From Umezawaea beigongshangensis (lineage in GTDB: Bacteria; Actinomycetota; Actinomycetes; Mycobacteriales; Pseudonocardiaceae), in assembly GCF_016464305.1 (NCBI RefSeq), contig NZ_JAEIOJ010000001.1, positions 922,908 to 986,907 of the forward strand: a DNA stretch of 64,000 bases. Reading direction: 5' to 3'. This document shows positions 9,353 to 16,909 of this stretch, piece by piece. The stretch's first letter is position 1; each line of letters opens with the position of its first letter. Below the pieces are notes generated by a model. It did not search any database, was not told the origin of the DNA, and saw only the letters and a list, made by a program, of their open reading frames with translations. The translations under genes were made by a program, and so were the position numbers.

Positions 9353-9754
9353 GTGAACGAGCACCCGTCGCCGGACCTGCGGATCGGCGACACCGAGCGG
9401 CACGAGGCGATCGAGGCGCTGGGCGAGCACGTGGGCGCCGGGCGGCTCACCGTGGACGAGTACGGCGAGCGCTCCGCGATGGTGACCACCGCCAAGACGC
9501 GGCGCGACCTGATCGCCCTGTTCGTCGACCTGCCCGACCCGCGTCCGTCGTTCGCGGTCGCCGTGCCGCCGCCGCCGTCGTCCGCCGTCCCCGTGACGCG
9601 GCCGTCGCCGCGCGCGTGGCTGTCGCCCGCGCTCGTCCCGGTCGTCGGCGCGCTGGTCGTGGCCCTGTACCTGCTGGTCAAGAACCCGCTGGTGCTGCTG
9701 CTCGTCCCGGCGGCCGTCCTGCTGCTCTCCTCCGCGCGCGGCCGACGCCGATGA
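9353..9754 (+). CDS. DUF1707 (SHOCT-like) domain membrane protein
   Basis: 133 residues. The N-terminal 50 residues match DUF1707: LRIGDTERHEAIEALGEHV, then GRLTVDEYGERSAMV and AKTRRDLIALFVDLP, each shown in part. A proline-rich linker follows and two closely spaced hydrophobic stretches (about residues 88-125) end in a basic SARGRRR tail. DUF1707 proteins are common in actinobacteria and of unknown function; some are linked to envelope stress proteins. A second DUF1707 protein with another C-terminus lies at 39277. The start is fixed by the -10 box at 9341 and by the conserved first residues of the domain. Its stop overlaps the next ATG. Confidence 0.8.
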   Translation: MNEHPSPDLRIGDTERHEAIEALGEHVGAGRLTVDEYGERSAMVTTAKTRRDLIALFVDLPDPRPSFAVAVPPPPSSAVPVTRPSPRAWLSPALVPVVGALVVALYLLVKNPLVLLLVPAAVLLLSSARGRRR

Positions 9755-10005
9755 GCGCCACCGTGCTGCTGGTGCTGCCCGATCGCGGCGACGCCGAGCG
9801 CATCGCCGACGACCTGGCCGCGCAGGGCTGGCGACCGGCCCTCGTGCACCGCGACGTGCTCGCCGGCGAGGACGACCTGGAGGACGCCGACTGGGTGGTC
9901 GAGCTGACCACCGCGCCGGACGGGCGTCCCGCGAACAGCCGCCGCGACCTGCTGGACGACCTGGCCGAGCGGCACGACGGCTTCACCGGGGACCACGACC
10001 GCTGA
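9751..10005 (+). CDS. Small acidic protein of unknown function
   Basis: 84 residues; its ATG overlaps the previous TGA (ATGA), so it is translationally coupled to the DUF1707 gene. It looks like a compact alpha/beta domain: a strand (TVLLVLP), a helix (DAERIADDLAAQGW), a strand (PALVHRDVL), an acidic turn, then DWVVELTTAPDG and a helix with RRDLLDDLAERHDGF. There is no cysteine, signal peptide or membrane segment. The order strand-helix-strand resembles a ferredoxin-like half-domain, but I recognise no family. A frame extending further upstream exists but overlaps the preceding gene. Confidence 0.65.
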   Translation: MSATVLLVLPDRGDAERIADDLAAQGWRPALVHRDVLAGEDDLEDADWVVELTTAPDGRPANSRRDLLDDLAERHDGFTGDHDR

Positions 10006-10069
10006 CCGTCGCGGACCGCCCGGGGAGACGCGCCTCACGTCGCCGGGTCGGGTGAGCCGCACCGCGTAC

Positions 10070-10075
10070 TAGGGT
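10070..10075 (+). promoter_or_regulatory. -10 box for the GNAT gene (leaderless)
   Basis: TAGGGT ends 7 bases before GTG 10083; no ribosome-binding sequence is seen between them. Confidence 0.45.
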
Positions 10076-10082
10076 TCGGCCC

Positions 10083-10568
10083 GTGGAGCCCGTCGAGATC
10101 AACGCCGGTGAGGTCTACCTGCGCGCTCTGCGCGACGACGACCGCGTCGACGACACCACGGCGCTGGTCGCTGCGGGAATCGCGCCGGACCGCGGCTCGG
10201 CTCGCGCGCACGTGCGCCGCCGCGCCGAGCAGTGGCTCGCCGGCCGGTGCTGCTCGTGGGCGGTGTGCGAGGTCCTGACGGGCGACGTCCTGGGCGAGGT
10301 CGCGCTGGACGACCTGAACCGCGACCGGGCCAGCGCCACCTACTGGACGTTCCCCGGCCTGCCGGACGGCGACGCGGTCGCCGTCGTGGCGCTCGGTGCC
10401 GCGGTCCGGTTCGGGTTCCACGGCCTCGGTCTCCAGCAGGTCGTCCTGCGGCACGCCGAGGACGACCCGTCGGCCGCGGTCGTGGCGGACAAGTCCGGGT
10501 TCACGCAGCGCGACCGCTACACGTGGGTCCGCTACGTCACCGACTCCGAGCCCGAGTCGCTACGGTAG
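10083..10568 (+). CDS. GNAT-like acetyltransferase, RimJ/RimL type
   Basis: 161 residues with the layout of GNAT acetyltransferases that modify protein N-termini or small amines using acetyl-CoA. The N-terminal strand VYLRALRDDDR is typical of RimJ/RimL relatives. The middle has GDVLGEVALDDLN (central strands), then ATYWTFPG, a helix with AVVALGAAVRFGFHGLGL, QQVVLRHAEDD, and the C-terminal KSGFTQRDRYTWVRY, the usual F-x-x-E/R-G-x-x-R position. The acetyl-CoA loop (normally Q/R-x-x-G-x-G/A) is degenerate (GLPDGDAVAVV), so cofactor binding may be altered. Substrate unknown. Confidence 0.65.
   Translation: MEPVEINAGEVYLRALRDDDRVDDTTALVAAGIAPDRGSARAHVRRRAEQWLAGRCCSWAVCEVLTGDVLGEVALDDLNRDRASATYWTFPGLPDGDAVAVVALGAAVRFGFHGLGLQQVVLRHAEDDPSAAVVADKSGFTQRDRYTWVRYVTDSEPESLR
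10561..10566 (+). promoter_or_regulatory. -10 box for the DUF3558 lipoprotein gene (leaderless)
   Basis: TACGGT lies over the last codons and stop of the acetyltransferase gene and ends 8 bases before GTG 10575. Confidence 0.4.
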
Positions 10569-10574
10569 GCGGCT

Positions 10575-11162
10575 GTGCGGAGCAACGGTCTGCTGATCGC
10601 GCTGCCGGCCCTGGCGCTGGTGGCGTGCACGTCGACGTCACCGCTGAGCGCGGCGGAGCAGGGCGAGAGCGACTCCCCCGCCGTCACGACCACGACCACC
10701 CCGTCCCTGCCGCCGCGGCCGGCCGAGGTGCTGCTGACCGACGTCGACCCGTGCGCGGTGCTGAGCGAGTCGCAGCGCGCGCAGCTGAGCCTGGACGGCA
10801 CGCCGTCGCCGTACGTCGACGAGGGGCTGGGCAACGCGAGGGCGTGCACGATGCGCAGCAGGACCAGCGGCAACGTCGTGCGGCTCGCGCTGATCACCGT
10901 GCAGGGCGTCGAGGTGTGGCTCGACGAGAACGCCCAGGTCGAGGCGACGCCGACGACCGTGGCCGGCTACCCGGCGCTGACCGTGCGCACGCCGGGCCTG
11001 GACGACGTGTGCAACGTCGAGGTGGACGTCGCCGAGGGGCAGTTCCTGGACGTCATGTTCCGCGACGGCGGGAACGCCACGCCCGCCCAGCAGGACACGC
11101 TGTGCCTGGGAGCGCAGCGCAGCGCCGAGGCCGCGATGACCGGGCTGCTCGCCGTTCGCTGA
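10575..11162 (+). CDS. DUF3558-family lipoprotein
   Basis: 195 residues. The N-terminus is a lipoprotein signal with lipobox LALVAC (Cys about residue 18), followed by a Thr/Pro-rich linker and a secreted domain. The domain starts VDPCAVLSESQRAQL, has ARACTMRS in the middle, VAGYPALTVR, and CNVEVDVAEGQFLDV before a C-terminal CLGAQRSAEAAM. Four conserved cysteines could form two disulfides. This is the DUF3558 pattern, a family of lipoproteins found in Pseudonocardiaceae and mycobacteria, often several per genome and often near ESX-type genes, as here. Biochemical role unknown. Confidence 0.85.
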   Translation: MRSNGLLIALPALALVACTSTSPLSAAEQGESDSPAVTTTTTPSLPPRPAEVLLTDVDPCAVLSESQRAQLSLDGTPSPYVDEGLGNARACTMRSRTSGNVVRLALITVQGVEVWLDENAQVEATPTTVAGYPALTVRTPGLDDVCNVEVDVAEGQFLDVMFRDGGNATPAQQDTLCLGAQRSAEAAMTGLLAVR

Positions 11163-11255
11163 CCCACTCGGGGGATGTCACTCGATACCCTCCCGGTTGT
11201 CACACCCGGTGGTTAGAGTGTCTCCAGGTCGGACGACACACGCGGGAGGTCGATC

Positions 11256-11639
11256 ATGCCGTTCGAGGACGCGCCCGGTGGCGCGCTCGGGGCGAATCCC
11301 GGTACGTCGCCCGGTGAGCAGGCCCTGAGCGTCTCCCCCGAGGCGATCCCGGACCTCCGCAGGGCGTTCTCCACCGCGCTGGGCAAGCTGGACGAGCAGA
11401 TCGAGCTGGCCATCACGGGCGTGCGGATCAGGCCGTGGGCGGGCGATCCGGTGAGCGAGGAGGCCGCCGACAAGTTCAACGAGCGTTCGTTCGAGGAGGA
11501 GGACTCCGCCCTGAACGCGCTCCAGAGCTACCAGCAGCAGCTCAAGACCGCGATGGACAACCTCGACCGGGTCGAGCGGGAGTACCGGGCCATGGACGAG
11601 CACGGCTCCGTGTTGATGAACCAGCAAGGCGGCTGCTGA
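11256..11639 (+). CDS. ESX-type secreted helical protein with a YxxxD signal (PE-like partner)
   Basis: 127 residues, start ATG 11256 after GGGAGG. It is probably two long helices: about residues 28-55 (EAIPDLRRAFSTALGKLDEQ) and about 75-118. The second helix ends in YRAMDEHG; YRAMD at 110-114 fits the YxxxD/E type VII secretion signal that follows the helical hairpin in PE, EspC and CFP-10-like proteins. It lies directly before the PPE-like gene and two genes before espG, the gene order of PE-PPE-EspG trios. No WxG turn was seen, which also suits the PE-like partner. A cysteine is the last residue. Role as the small partner of the 11674 protein is inference. Confidence 0.6.
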   Translation: MPFEDAPGGALGANPGTSPGEQALSVSPEAIPDLRRAFSTALGKLDEQIELAITGVRIRPWAGDPVSEEAADKFNERSFEEEDSALNALQSYQQQLKTAMDNLDRVEREYRAMDEHGSVLMNQQGGC

Positions 11640-11673
11640 GCAGTCCGCGCGGCAACTGGCGAGGAGATGCGTG

Positions 11674-12987
11674 ATGGCCGAGGGGCACCGCTGGAGCGGG
11701 TACAGCCACGAGGAGTTGTACACGAAGCTGCACTCCGGCCCGGGGCCGCGTGCCTCGCACACCTCCGTCGAGCGGTGGGAGGGTGTGGCGACCGCTCTGG
11801 AGGAGATCGACGCCGAGCTGCACAGGGGCGTGGGCGACTCGGGCGCGGTCTGGGAGGGCCGGGGTTCCGACCAGGCGCGGAGCCGCCTGACGCCGCTGGC
11901 CGCGTGGGCCGAGGACGCCAGGACCGGTGCGGACGTCATGCGGATCTCCGCCGAGCTCCAGGCCGACTTCGTCGGTCGTGCCCGCGCCGACATGCCGCCG
12001 CCGGTGAAGGTCACCGCCGAGGACCCCGGCACGCTGCTGACGGGCCTCACGCACCTCGTGGGCGGGCAGACCGACTACGAGGTGCAGGAGAAGGCGTCCA
12101 ACGCCGCCGAGGAGCGGGCGCGCGAGGTCATGGCGACCTACGCGTCGAGCACCTCCACCAACACGGCCACGCTGGGGCAGTTCCACCAGCCGCCGCAGCT
12201 CGTGATCAACTCCAGCGGCCCGACGCGCTTCGACGGCGTGCCCGGTGGGGCCGTGATGCCGGGGTACGGCTGGGGTGGCGGCCCCGGCAGGCCCCCTGCC
12301 TCCGGTTCCGGGCGCCCGTCGACCAGGGGTCGCGGCGCGGCCGTCCCGCCTCCGCGCGGCACCCGGCCCGCGCCGCCGAGCACGACGACCACCGTCGGCG
12401 GCGGTAGCGGCGGTAGCGGCGGCAACGGCGGTGGCGGTGGCAACGGTGGCGGTGGCAACGGCGGCGGCGGCGCGGGTACGAACACGTCGTCGGCCGCGCC
12501 CACGAGGGCGGCGACCGGGGTGGGCACGCCCACCAGCACGGCGGTCGTCGCGGGCAGCAGCGGGACCAGCGGTCCGACCGGTGGCACCGCGACGGGCCTG
12601 ATCGGCGCCGGTGGTGACCAGGAGCAGCGCAAGAAGAGCGAGAGCAGGCAGAGCGCGGGCGAGACGGCGGTGAGCTCGGCGCAGCCCGGTGCCGTCGCGC
12701 CGACGGCCGTGCCGACGGGGATGACCCACGGGCACGCCGCCGGCGCCGGCTCGTTCGCGGGCGGCGCCACGATCGGCGGCGGTGACGACGAGACCGTGCA
12801 CCGTCCCAAGACGGTTCCGCAGCAGGGGCAGCAGTCGTTCGACCCGTTCGGCGCTCTCGGCCGGCGCGGGGAGGACGAGGAGGACGTCCTGCACGACGCG
12901 GCCGACTACCTGCGGGAGAGCGACGACGTCTACGGCGTGAGCGGGACGGTCGCGCCGGCCGTGATCGGGGAGAGCACGACCAGCTGA
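11674..12987 (+). CDS. PPE-like type VII secretion protein with Gly-rich tail
   Basis: 437 residues. The N-terminal about 190 residues are helical, start GHRWSGYSHEELYTKLH, and carry a W-x-G turn in SGAVWEGRGSDQARSRL, matching PPE/WXG100-superfamily hairpins. The tail (about 200-437) is low complexity: Pro/Ser-rich, then a Gly/Asn run (around 12395-12480), then a polar region with no membrane helix or enzyme motif, ending near EEDVLHDAADYLRESDDVYG. ATG 11674 is preferred to GTG 11671 because GAGGAG (11661-11666) is 7 bases before it. Its stop overlaps the EspG ATG. Likely exported through an ESX system encoded elsewhere; the tail probably spans or interacts with the cell wall (inference). Confidence 0.72.
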   Translation: MAEGHRWSGYSHEELYTKLHSGPGPRASHTSVERWEGVATALEEIDAELHRGVGDSGAVWEGRGSDQARSRLTPLAAWAEDARTGADVMRISAELQADFVGRARADMPPPVKVTAEDPGTLLTGLTHLVGGQTDYEVQEKASNAAEERAREVMATYASSTSTNTATLGQFHQPPQLVINSSGPTRFDGVPGGAVMPGYGWGGGPGRPPASGSGRPSTRGRGAAVPPPRGTRPAPPSTTTTVGGGSGGSGGNGGGGGNGGGGNGGGGAGTNTSSAAPTRAATGVGTPTSTAVVAGSSGTSGPTGGTATGLIGAGGDQEQRKKSESRQSAGETAVSSAQPGAVAPTAVPTGMTHGHAAGAGSFAGGATIGGGDDETVHRPKTVPQQGQQSFDPFGALGRRGEDEEDVLHDAADYLRESDDVYGVSGTVAPAVIGESTTS

Positions 12988-13802
12988 TGACGGTGATCGG
13001 GCTGGACCTCGGTGAGAACGACGTGCGCGAGCCGCTGGTCGTCTCGGCGCTGGAGTTCGACGTGCTCTGGGAGCACCTGCGGCTGGAGTCGCTGCCGCTG
13101 GTGCTGAAGGTGCCGTCGCCGGGCAGGACGACGGACGAGCGGGCGCGGATCGTGCGGGGCGTCTGGGACGAGCTGGAACGTCGCGGGCTGGGCGGGCCGC
13201 GCTCGCTGGACCCGCAGCTGGAGGACCTGCTGACCCTGCTGAACCGCCCCGTGCACGAGGTGGACGGCCGGGTGTGGCTGGGCCGCCGGGTGCGCGTGCT
13301 GGCGGCCTCCACGACCTCCTCCGCCGCACTGGCGGTGCTGGACGGCGACCGCCTGACGCTGCGCCCGGCGTCGGTCGACGGGCTGCCGCGCGAGGCGTTG
13401 TCCGTGCTCCCGCAGGCCCCGGCGGGTCCCGGCCACTCGGTGACCCTGCCGAGCGCCGACCTGGACGCCGCGGCGCGGAGCGCGTCGTCGCCGCAGGGGC
13501 TGGAGGCCGCGCTGCGCGAGCGCGGGACGCGTGCGGAGGACGCGAAGGTCCTCACCGAGATGTTCACCGACGCCGGTCACCGCGGCCAGTTCGGCGCGGC
13601 CGCCCGCGACAGGTTCGGCAAGCGCTTGCGCCCGGACCGCGTGGTGAGCTTCTTCGACACCCCGCGAGGCCGCTACCTCCAGATGCGCCGAGCCGCGGAG
13701 GGCCAGCAGCCCTGGAGCACCGTCTCCCCGGTGGACCACCGCCGCCTGGTCCAGCACCTGACCGAACTCCTCCAGGACGCCAGGACGAGCGCAATCCGCT
13801 GA
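12987..13802 (+). CDS. EspG-family ESX secretion chaperone
   Basis: 271 residues. EspG proteins are cytosolic chaperones that bind the tip of PPE proteins and keep PE-PPE pairs soluble before export. The family pattern is visible: VVSALEFDVLWEHLRLESLPLVL at the N-terminus (fragments), a middle with LTLLNRPVHEVDGRVWLG, and the C-terminal half ending in DTPRGRYLQMRR and the helix DHRRLVQHLTELL. Its ATG overlaps the PPE stop (TGATG), so the two are coupled, which supports a dedicated pair. No EccB, EccC, EccD or MycP gene lies in the window, so the pair must use a core located elsewhere. Confidence 0.85.
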   Translation: MTVIGLDLGENDVREPLVVSALEFDVLWEHLRLESLPLVLKVPSPGRTTDERARIVRGVWDELERRGLGGPRSLDPQLEDLLTLLNRPVHEVDGRVWLGRRVRVLAASTTSSAALAVLDGDRLTLRPASVDGLPREALSVLPQAPAGPGHSVTLPSADLDAAARSASSPQGLEAALRERGTRAEDAKVLTEMFTDAGHRGQFGAAARDRFGKRLRPDRVVSFFDTPRGRYLQMRRAAEGQQPWSTVSPVDHRRLVQHLTELLQDARTSAIR

Positions 13803-13806
13803 CCGC

Positions 13807-13872
13807 GAGTTGAGCACTCAAGCACGACGAGTTGAGCACTCAGGCACAGCGAGTTGAGCTTTCGAGCATGGG
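13807..13872 (+). repeat. Three tandem 22-bp repeats, left array
   Basis: Three units with exact 22-bp spacing, each starting GAGTTGAGC (13807, 13829, 13851). The units continue ACTCAAGCACGAC, ACTCAGGCACAGC and TTTCGAGCATGGG, so similarity falls off from left to right. TTGAG-CA-CTCAA inside the unit is nearly palindromic. The array begins 5 bases after the EspG stop and ends 58 bases before the DUF559 gene. A matching array in the opposite orientation lies at 14807-14872. Confidence 0.9.
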
Positions 13873-13930
13873 ACCTTCCACGTTCGGGTGAAGCACGTCC
13901 GGATCTGGCGAGTGCGCGCCTCGTGTTCAC

Positions 13931-14839
13931 ATGATCCGAATTCCAGCAGGACTGCACGGGGCCCACCACAGGGCCGATCTCGAAGCCCACCTCGGGCGCG
14001 GCCAGTTGCGCACCGCTGTCGCCGAGGGACGGCTCGTGCGGTGGTCGAGGTTCGTGCTCGTAGAACGGCACCACCTGCTCAACCCGCTCACTCGCGCGGC
14101 GGCCACGTTGCTGACGGCGGGCGACGAGGCCGTGCTCTCCGGTCACACCGCCGCGCACCTGCACGGCTGCACGGCGGCCGACACGACGACCGTGCACGTC
14201 ACCCTGCCCCACCGGCAGAGACTGCGGATGCCGTCGGGCGTGACCGTGCGTCACGTCCACCTCGACGAGGCCGATGTCGTGCACCGTCAGGGTCTGCGCT
14301 GCCTCGCACTCGACACGACGATCGCGGAACTGCTCTGCCTGGCCGACCGGCGCACGGCCCTGGCGTGCGCGGATCAGGCGCTGGCGCTGCACGCTCCCGG
14401 CGAACGCGCGGCGTTCAAGGCGGACGTGGAGGTGCAGGTGCGGGAACGCCTCGACCCGCGCGGGCGTCGACGTGGGCTGTTCCTGCTGGACGTGACCACG
14501 GGTCTGCCGGAGTCACCGCCGGAGAGCTGGCTGCTGCTCCTGCTGGTGGACGAGGGCCTGCCGGTGCCCGAACCGCAGTACCCGGTGCGCGACATCACCG
14601 GCCGGGAGATCTACCGGCTGGACTTCGCGTGGCCCGAACTGCGAGTGGCGCTGGAGTACGACGGGTACGCCGCTCACGCCGAACGAGGGACCGCCGACGC
14701 GGCGCGTGACGTTGATCTCGCACGGCGCGGCTGGACCGTCATTCGAGCGGACGTGAGCGACCTTCGCAACCCTCAGCGGTTGCTGGCCCGCCTGAAGAAG
14801 GAACTCGGTGTGTCCGAACGCTCAACTCACCATGCCTGA
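13931..14839 (+). CDS. AbiEi-like / DUF559 nuclease-fold protein
   Basis: 302 residues, ATG 13931, no Shine-Dalgarno sequence. The N-terminal half resembles the winged-helix AbiEi type antitoxin region (ALGRGQLRTAVAEGRLVRW-type start: LGRGQLRTAVAEGRLVR; then TAAHLHGC and VRHVHLDEADV). The C-terminal half is DUF559, a Vsr-like PD-(D/E)XK fold: PQYPVRDITGREIYRLDFAW then ELRVALEYDGYAAH, giving D...E-x-D, followed by RRGWTVIRADVSDLRNP. Such proteins are common orphan genes in actinobacteria; no AbiEii toxin gene is beside it. The last codons lie inside the right repeat array (14807-14872), so the repeat supplies the C-terminus. Unlike its neighbours it has no equivalent in the recalled mycobacterial order, so it is probably acquired. 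Confidence 0.7.
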   Translation: MIRIPAGLHGAHHRADLEAHLGRGQLRTAVAEGRLVRWSRFVLVERHHLLNPLTRAAATLLTAGDEAVLSGHTAAHLHGCTAADTTTVHVTLPHRQRLRMPSGVTVRHVHLDEADVVHRQGLRCLALDTTIAELLCLADRRTALACADQALALHAPGERAAFKADVEVQVRERLDPRGRRRGLFLLDVTTGLPESPPESWLLLLLVDEGLPVPEPQYPVRDITGREIYRLDFAWPELRVALEYDGYAAHAERGTADAARDVDLARRGWTVIRADVSDLRNPQRLLARLKKELGVSERSTHHA

Positions 14840-14872
14840 ACGCTCAACGCGGCGTGCTTGAACGCTCAACTC
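14807..14872 (-). repeat. Three tandem 22-bp repeats, right array (inverted)
   Basis: On the minus strand the units start at 14872, 14850 and 14828 with GAGTTGAGC, GCGTTGAGC and GAGTTGAGC, again spaced exactly 22 bp. Their tails (GTTCAAGCACGCC, GTTCAGGCATGGT, GTTCGGACACACC) follow the same order of variants as the left array: CAAGCAC, CAGGCA, C-G-x-x-C-A. The array covers the stop codon of the DUF559 gene and ends 7 bases before the stop of the convergent gene at 14880. Confidence 0.9.
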
Positions 14873-14879
14873 GGGGGAT

Positions 14880-15329
14880 TCAGGAGCCTATGCCTCGGCA
14901 GGGGCGGGTGCGCAGGTCCGACACGTAGTCGTCGGGGGCGCCCGCCGCTTCCGCGGCGTCGGCGACCACGCCGATGTAGCGGGCGCTGGGCAGGCCGCCC
15001 TCGTAGGCGTCGAGGACGTACAGCCAGGCGACCACGGAGCCCTCCAGGGTCTGCACGCGCAGGCGGATCTTCTTGTAGAGGCCGAGCGCACCCTCCCAGC
15101 GGTCCAGGCGCGACTCGTCGCGCGGACTGACGTCGTAGAGCACGGCGAAGGTCTGGGCGTCGGGGTCCTCGACGATGGTGGCGAGCGCGCCCTCCCAGCC
15201 GAGGTCCTCGCCACCGAACGTCAGACGCCAACCGGCGAGCCAACCGGTCCCCGCCATGGGGGAGTACGGGGCTCGCTCCATCATCTGGTTCGGATCCATG
15301 TTCGACCCGTACGCGGCGTAGAGCGGCAC
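14880..15329 (-). CDS. Gamma-glutamylcyclotransferase-like (AIG2/GGCT) protein
   Basis: 149 residues. The N-terminal LYAAYGSNMDPNQM is the YGSN signature of the GGCT/AIG2 fold, whose enzymes release 5-oxoproline from gamma-glutamyl compounds. Further on are GWRLTFGGEDLGW, AVLYDVSPRDESRLDRWEGA (the segment with the usual catalytic-Glu region) and WLYVLDAYEGGLPS. Size and order fit. It is divergent from the flavoprotein gene at 15448, the same arrangement as Rv3304/lpdA (recalled). The GTG start at 15329 is set by a TACTCT box six bases upstream. Substrate not determinable. Confidence 0.8.
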   Translation of the reverse strand: MPLYAAYGSNMDPNQMMERAPYSPMAGTGWLAGWRLTFGGEDLGWEGALATIVEDPDAQTFAVLYDVSPRDESRLDRWEGALGLYKKIRLRVQTLEGSVVAWLYVLDAYEGGLPSARYIGVVADAAEAAGAPDDYVSDLRTRPCRGIGS

Positions 15330-15335
15330 GACGAC

Positions 15336-15341
15336 AGAGTA
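15336..15341 (-). promoter_or_regulatory. -10 box for the GGCT-like gene (leaderless)
   Basis: TACTCT on the minus strand, six bases before GTG 15329. Confidence 0.45.
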
Positions 15342-15447
15342 GCGACCCCGCGATCACCTTCATGAACCGAAGACCGCTCGACACGGCACTACACCCGACC
15401 GCGTACCGTTGTCACCGGCTGAACACGCACGTCGAGGAGGACTGATC

Positions 15448-16857
15448 GTGACCCGCATCGTCATCATGGGCGGTGGACCCGCAGGTTACGAGGCAGCTCT
15501 GGTGGCCGCCCAGCACGGGGCCGACGTGACCGTCGTCGAGAGCGACGGCGTCGGCGGAGCCTGCGTCCTCTACGACTGCGTCCCCTCGAAGACCTTCATC
15601 GCCTCCGCCGGTGGTCGCTCCGCCTTCCGCAACGCCGGTGAGCTGGGCATCCAGACCGAGTCCGAGGCCGCTGTCGACCTGCCCGTGGTCCACGGCCGGG
15701 TCAAGGGCCTCGCGCTCGCGCAGTCCGCCGACATCCGCGCCCGCTTGCAGCGCGAGGGCGTCCGGATCATCACCGGCCGGGCGAAGTTCTGCGACGACAC
15801 GCGCGGCCTCGCCCAGCACCGGGTGGTCGTCGAGCGCGGCAGCGGCTCCGCGGAGGACACCGAGGTGCTGACCGCCGACGTCGTGCTCATCGCGACCGGC
15901 GCCACGCCGCGCGTCCTGCCGGGCGCCGAGCCCGACGGCGAGCGCGTGCTGAACTGGCGGCAGCTCTACGACCTGCCCGAACTGCCCGAGCACCTGGCCG
16001 TCGTCGGCTCCGGTGTGACGGGCGTGGAGTTCGCCTCGGCGTACACCGAGATGGGCGTCAAGGTCACCATGGTCTCCAGCCGGGACCGCGTCCTGCCGCA
16101 CGAGGACGCGGACGCCGCGGCCGTGCTGGAGGACGTGTTCGCCGAGAGCGGCACCGCCGTGGTCAAGCACGCCCGCGCGGACAAGGTGGAGAACGTCGGC
16201 CACGGCGTGCAGATCCACCTGGAGGACGGCAGGGTCATCGAGGCCAGCCACGCGCTGATGACCGTCGGCTCGGTGCCCAACACCGCCGACATCGGCCTGG
16301 AGAAGATCGGCATCGAACTGGGCCGCGGCGGCTACATCCCGGTGGACCGGGTGTCCCGCACGAACGTGTCCGGCGTCTACGCCGCGGGTGACTGCACGGG
16401 CGTGCTGCTGCTCGCGTCGGTGGCCGCCATGCAGGGCCGCATCGCGATGTGGCACGCGCTGGGCGAGGGCGTCAGCCCGATCAAGCTCAAGACGGTCGCC
16501 GCGAACGTCTTCACCAACCCCGAGATCGCGACCGTGGGCATCAGCCAGCAGGCGATCGACTCGGGGCAGGTCCCCGCGCGCACGATCATGCTGCCGCTGG
16601 CGACGAACCCGCGGGCCAAGATGGAGGGCCTGCGCCGCGGCTTCGTGAAGCTGTTCTGCCGTCCCGCCACGGGTGTCGTGATCGGCGGTGTCGTGGTGGC
16701 GCCGAACGCCAGCGAGCTGATCCTGCCGATCGCGCTGGCCGTGCAGAACCAGCTCACCGTCGAGGACCTGGCGACGACGTTCTCCGTCTACCCCTCGCTG
16801 TCGGGCTCGATCACGGAGTCCGGCCGCCAGCTCATGCGGCACGACGACCTGGACTGA
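15448..16857 (+). CDS. lpdA: NAD(P)H-quinone reductase / dihydrolipoamide dehydrogenase-like flavoprotein
   Basis: 469 residues, pyridine nucleotide-disulfide oxidoreductase family. FAD-binding GGGPAGYEAAL is at the N-terminus, the NAD-binding GSGVTGVEFAS at about 185-195, and the second FAD motif VSGVYAAGDCTG near 310. The redox motif is GGACVLYDCVPSK with cysteines 39 and 44. The C-terminal interface, which in true lipoamide dehydrogenases has a His-Glu pair, reads FSVYPSLSGSITES, so tyrosine replaces the histidine. The closest recalled relative is M. tuberculosis LpdA (Rv3303c), a quinone reductase. GTG 15448 follows GAGGAGG. It ends at a strong terminator. Confidence 0.85.
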   Translation: MTRIVIMGGGPAGYEAALVAAQHGADVTVVESDGVGGACVLYDCVPSKTFIASAGGRSAFRNAGELGIQTESEAAVDLPVVHGRVKGLALAQSADIRARLQREGVRIITGRAKFCDDTRGLAQHRVVVERGSGSAEDTEVLTADVVLIATGATPRVLPGAEPDGERVLNWRQLYDLPELPEHLAVVGSGVTGVEFASAYTEMGVKVTMVSSRDRVLPHEDADAAAVLEDVFAESGTAVVKHARADKVENVGHGVQIHLEDGRVIEASHALMTVGSVPNTADIGLEKIGIELGRGGYIPVDRVSRTNVSGVYAAGDCTGVLLLASVAAMQGRIAMWHALGEGVSPIKLKTVAANVFTNPEIATVGISQQAIDSGQVPARTIMLPLATNPRAKMEGLRRGFVKLFCRPATGVVIGGVVVAPNASELILPIALAVQNQLTVEDLATTFSVYPSLSGSITESGRQLMRHDDLD

Positions 16858-16865
16858 GACCGCGA

Positions 16866-16898
16866 ACGGCGGCACCACCCAACGGGTGGTGCCGCCGT
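16866..16898 (+). terminator. Hairpin terminator after lpdA
   Basis: Perfect 15-bp stem (16866-16880 with 16884-16898), 3-base loop, 8 bases past the stop codon. It could also serve the convergent gene ending at 16910. Confidence 0.85.
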
Positions 16899-16909
16899 CG
16901 TCCGGCGCG

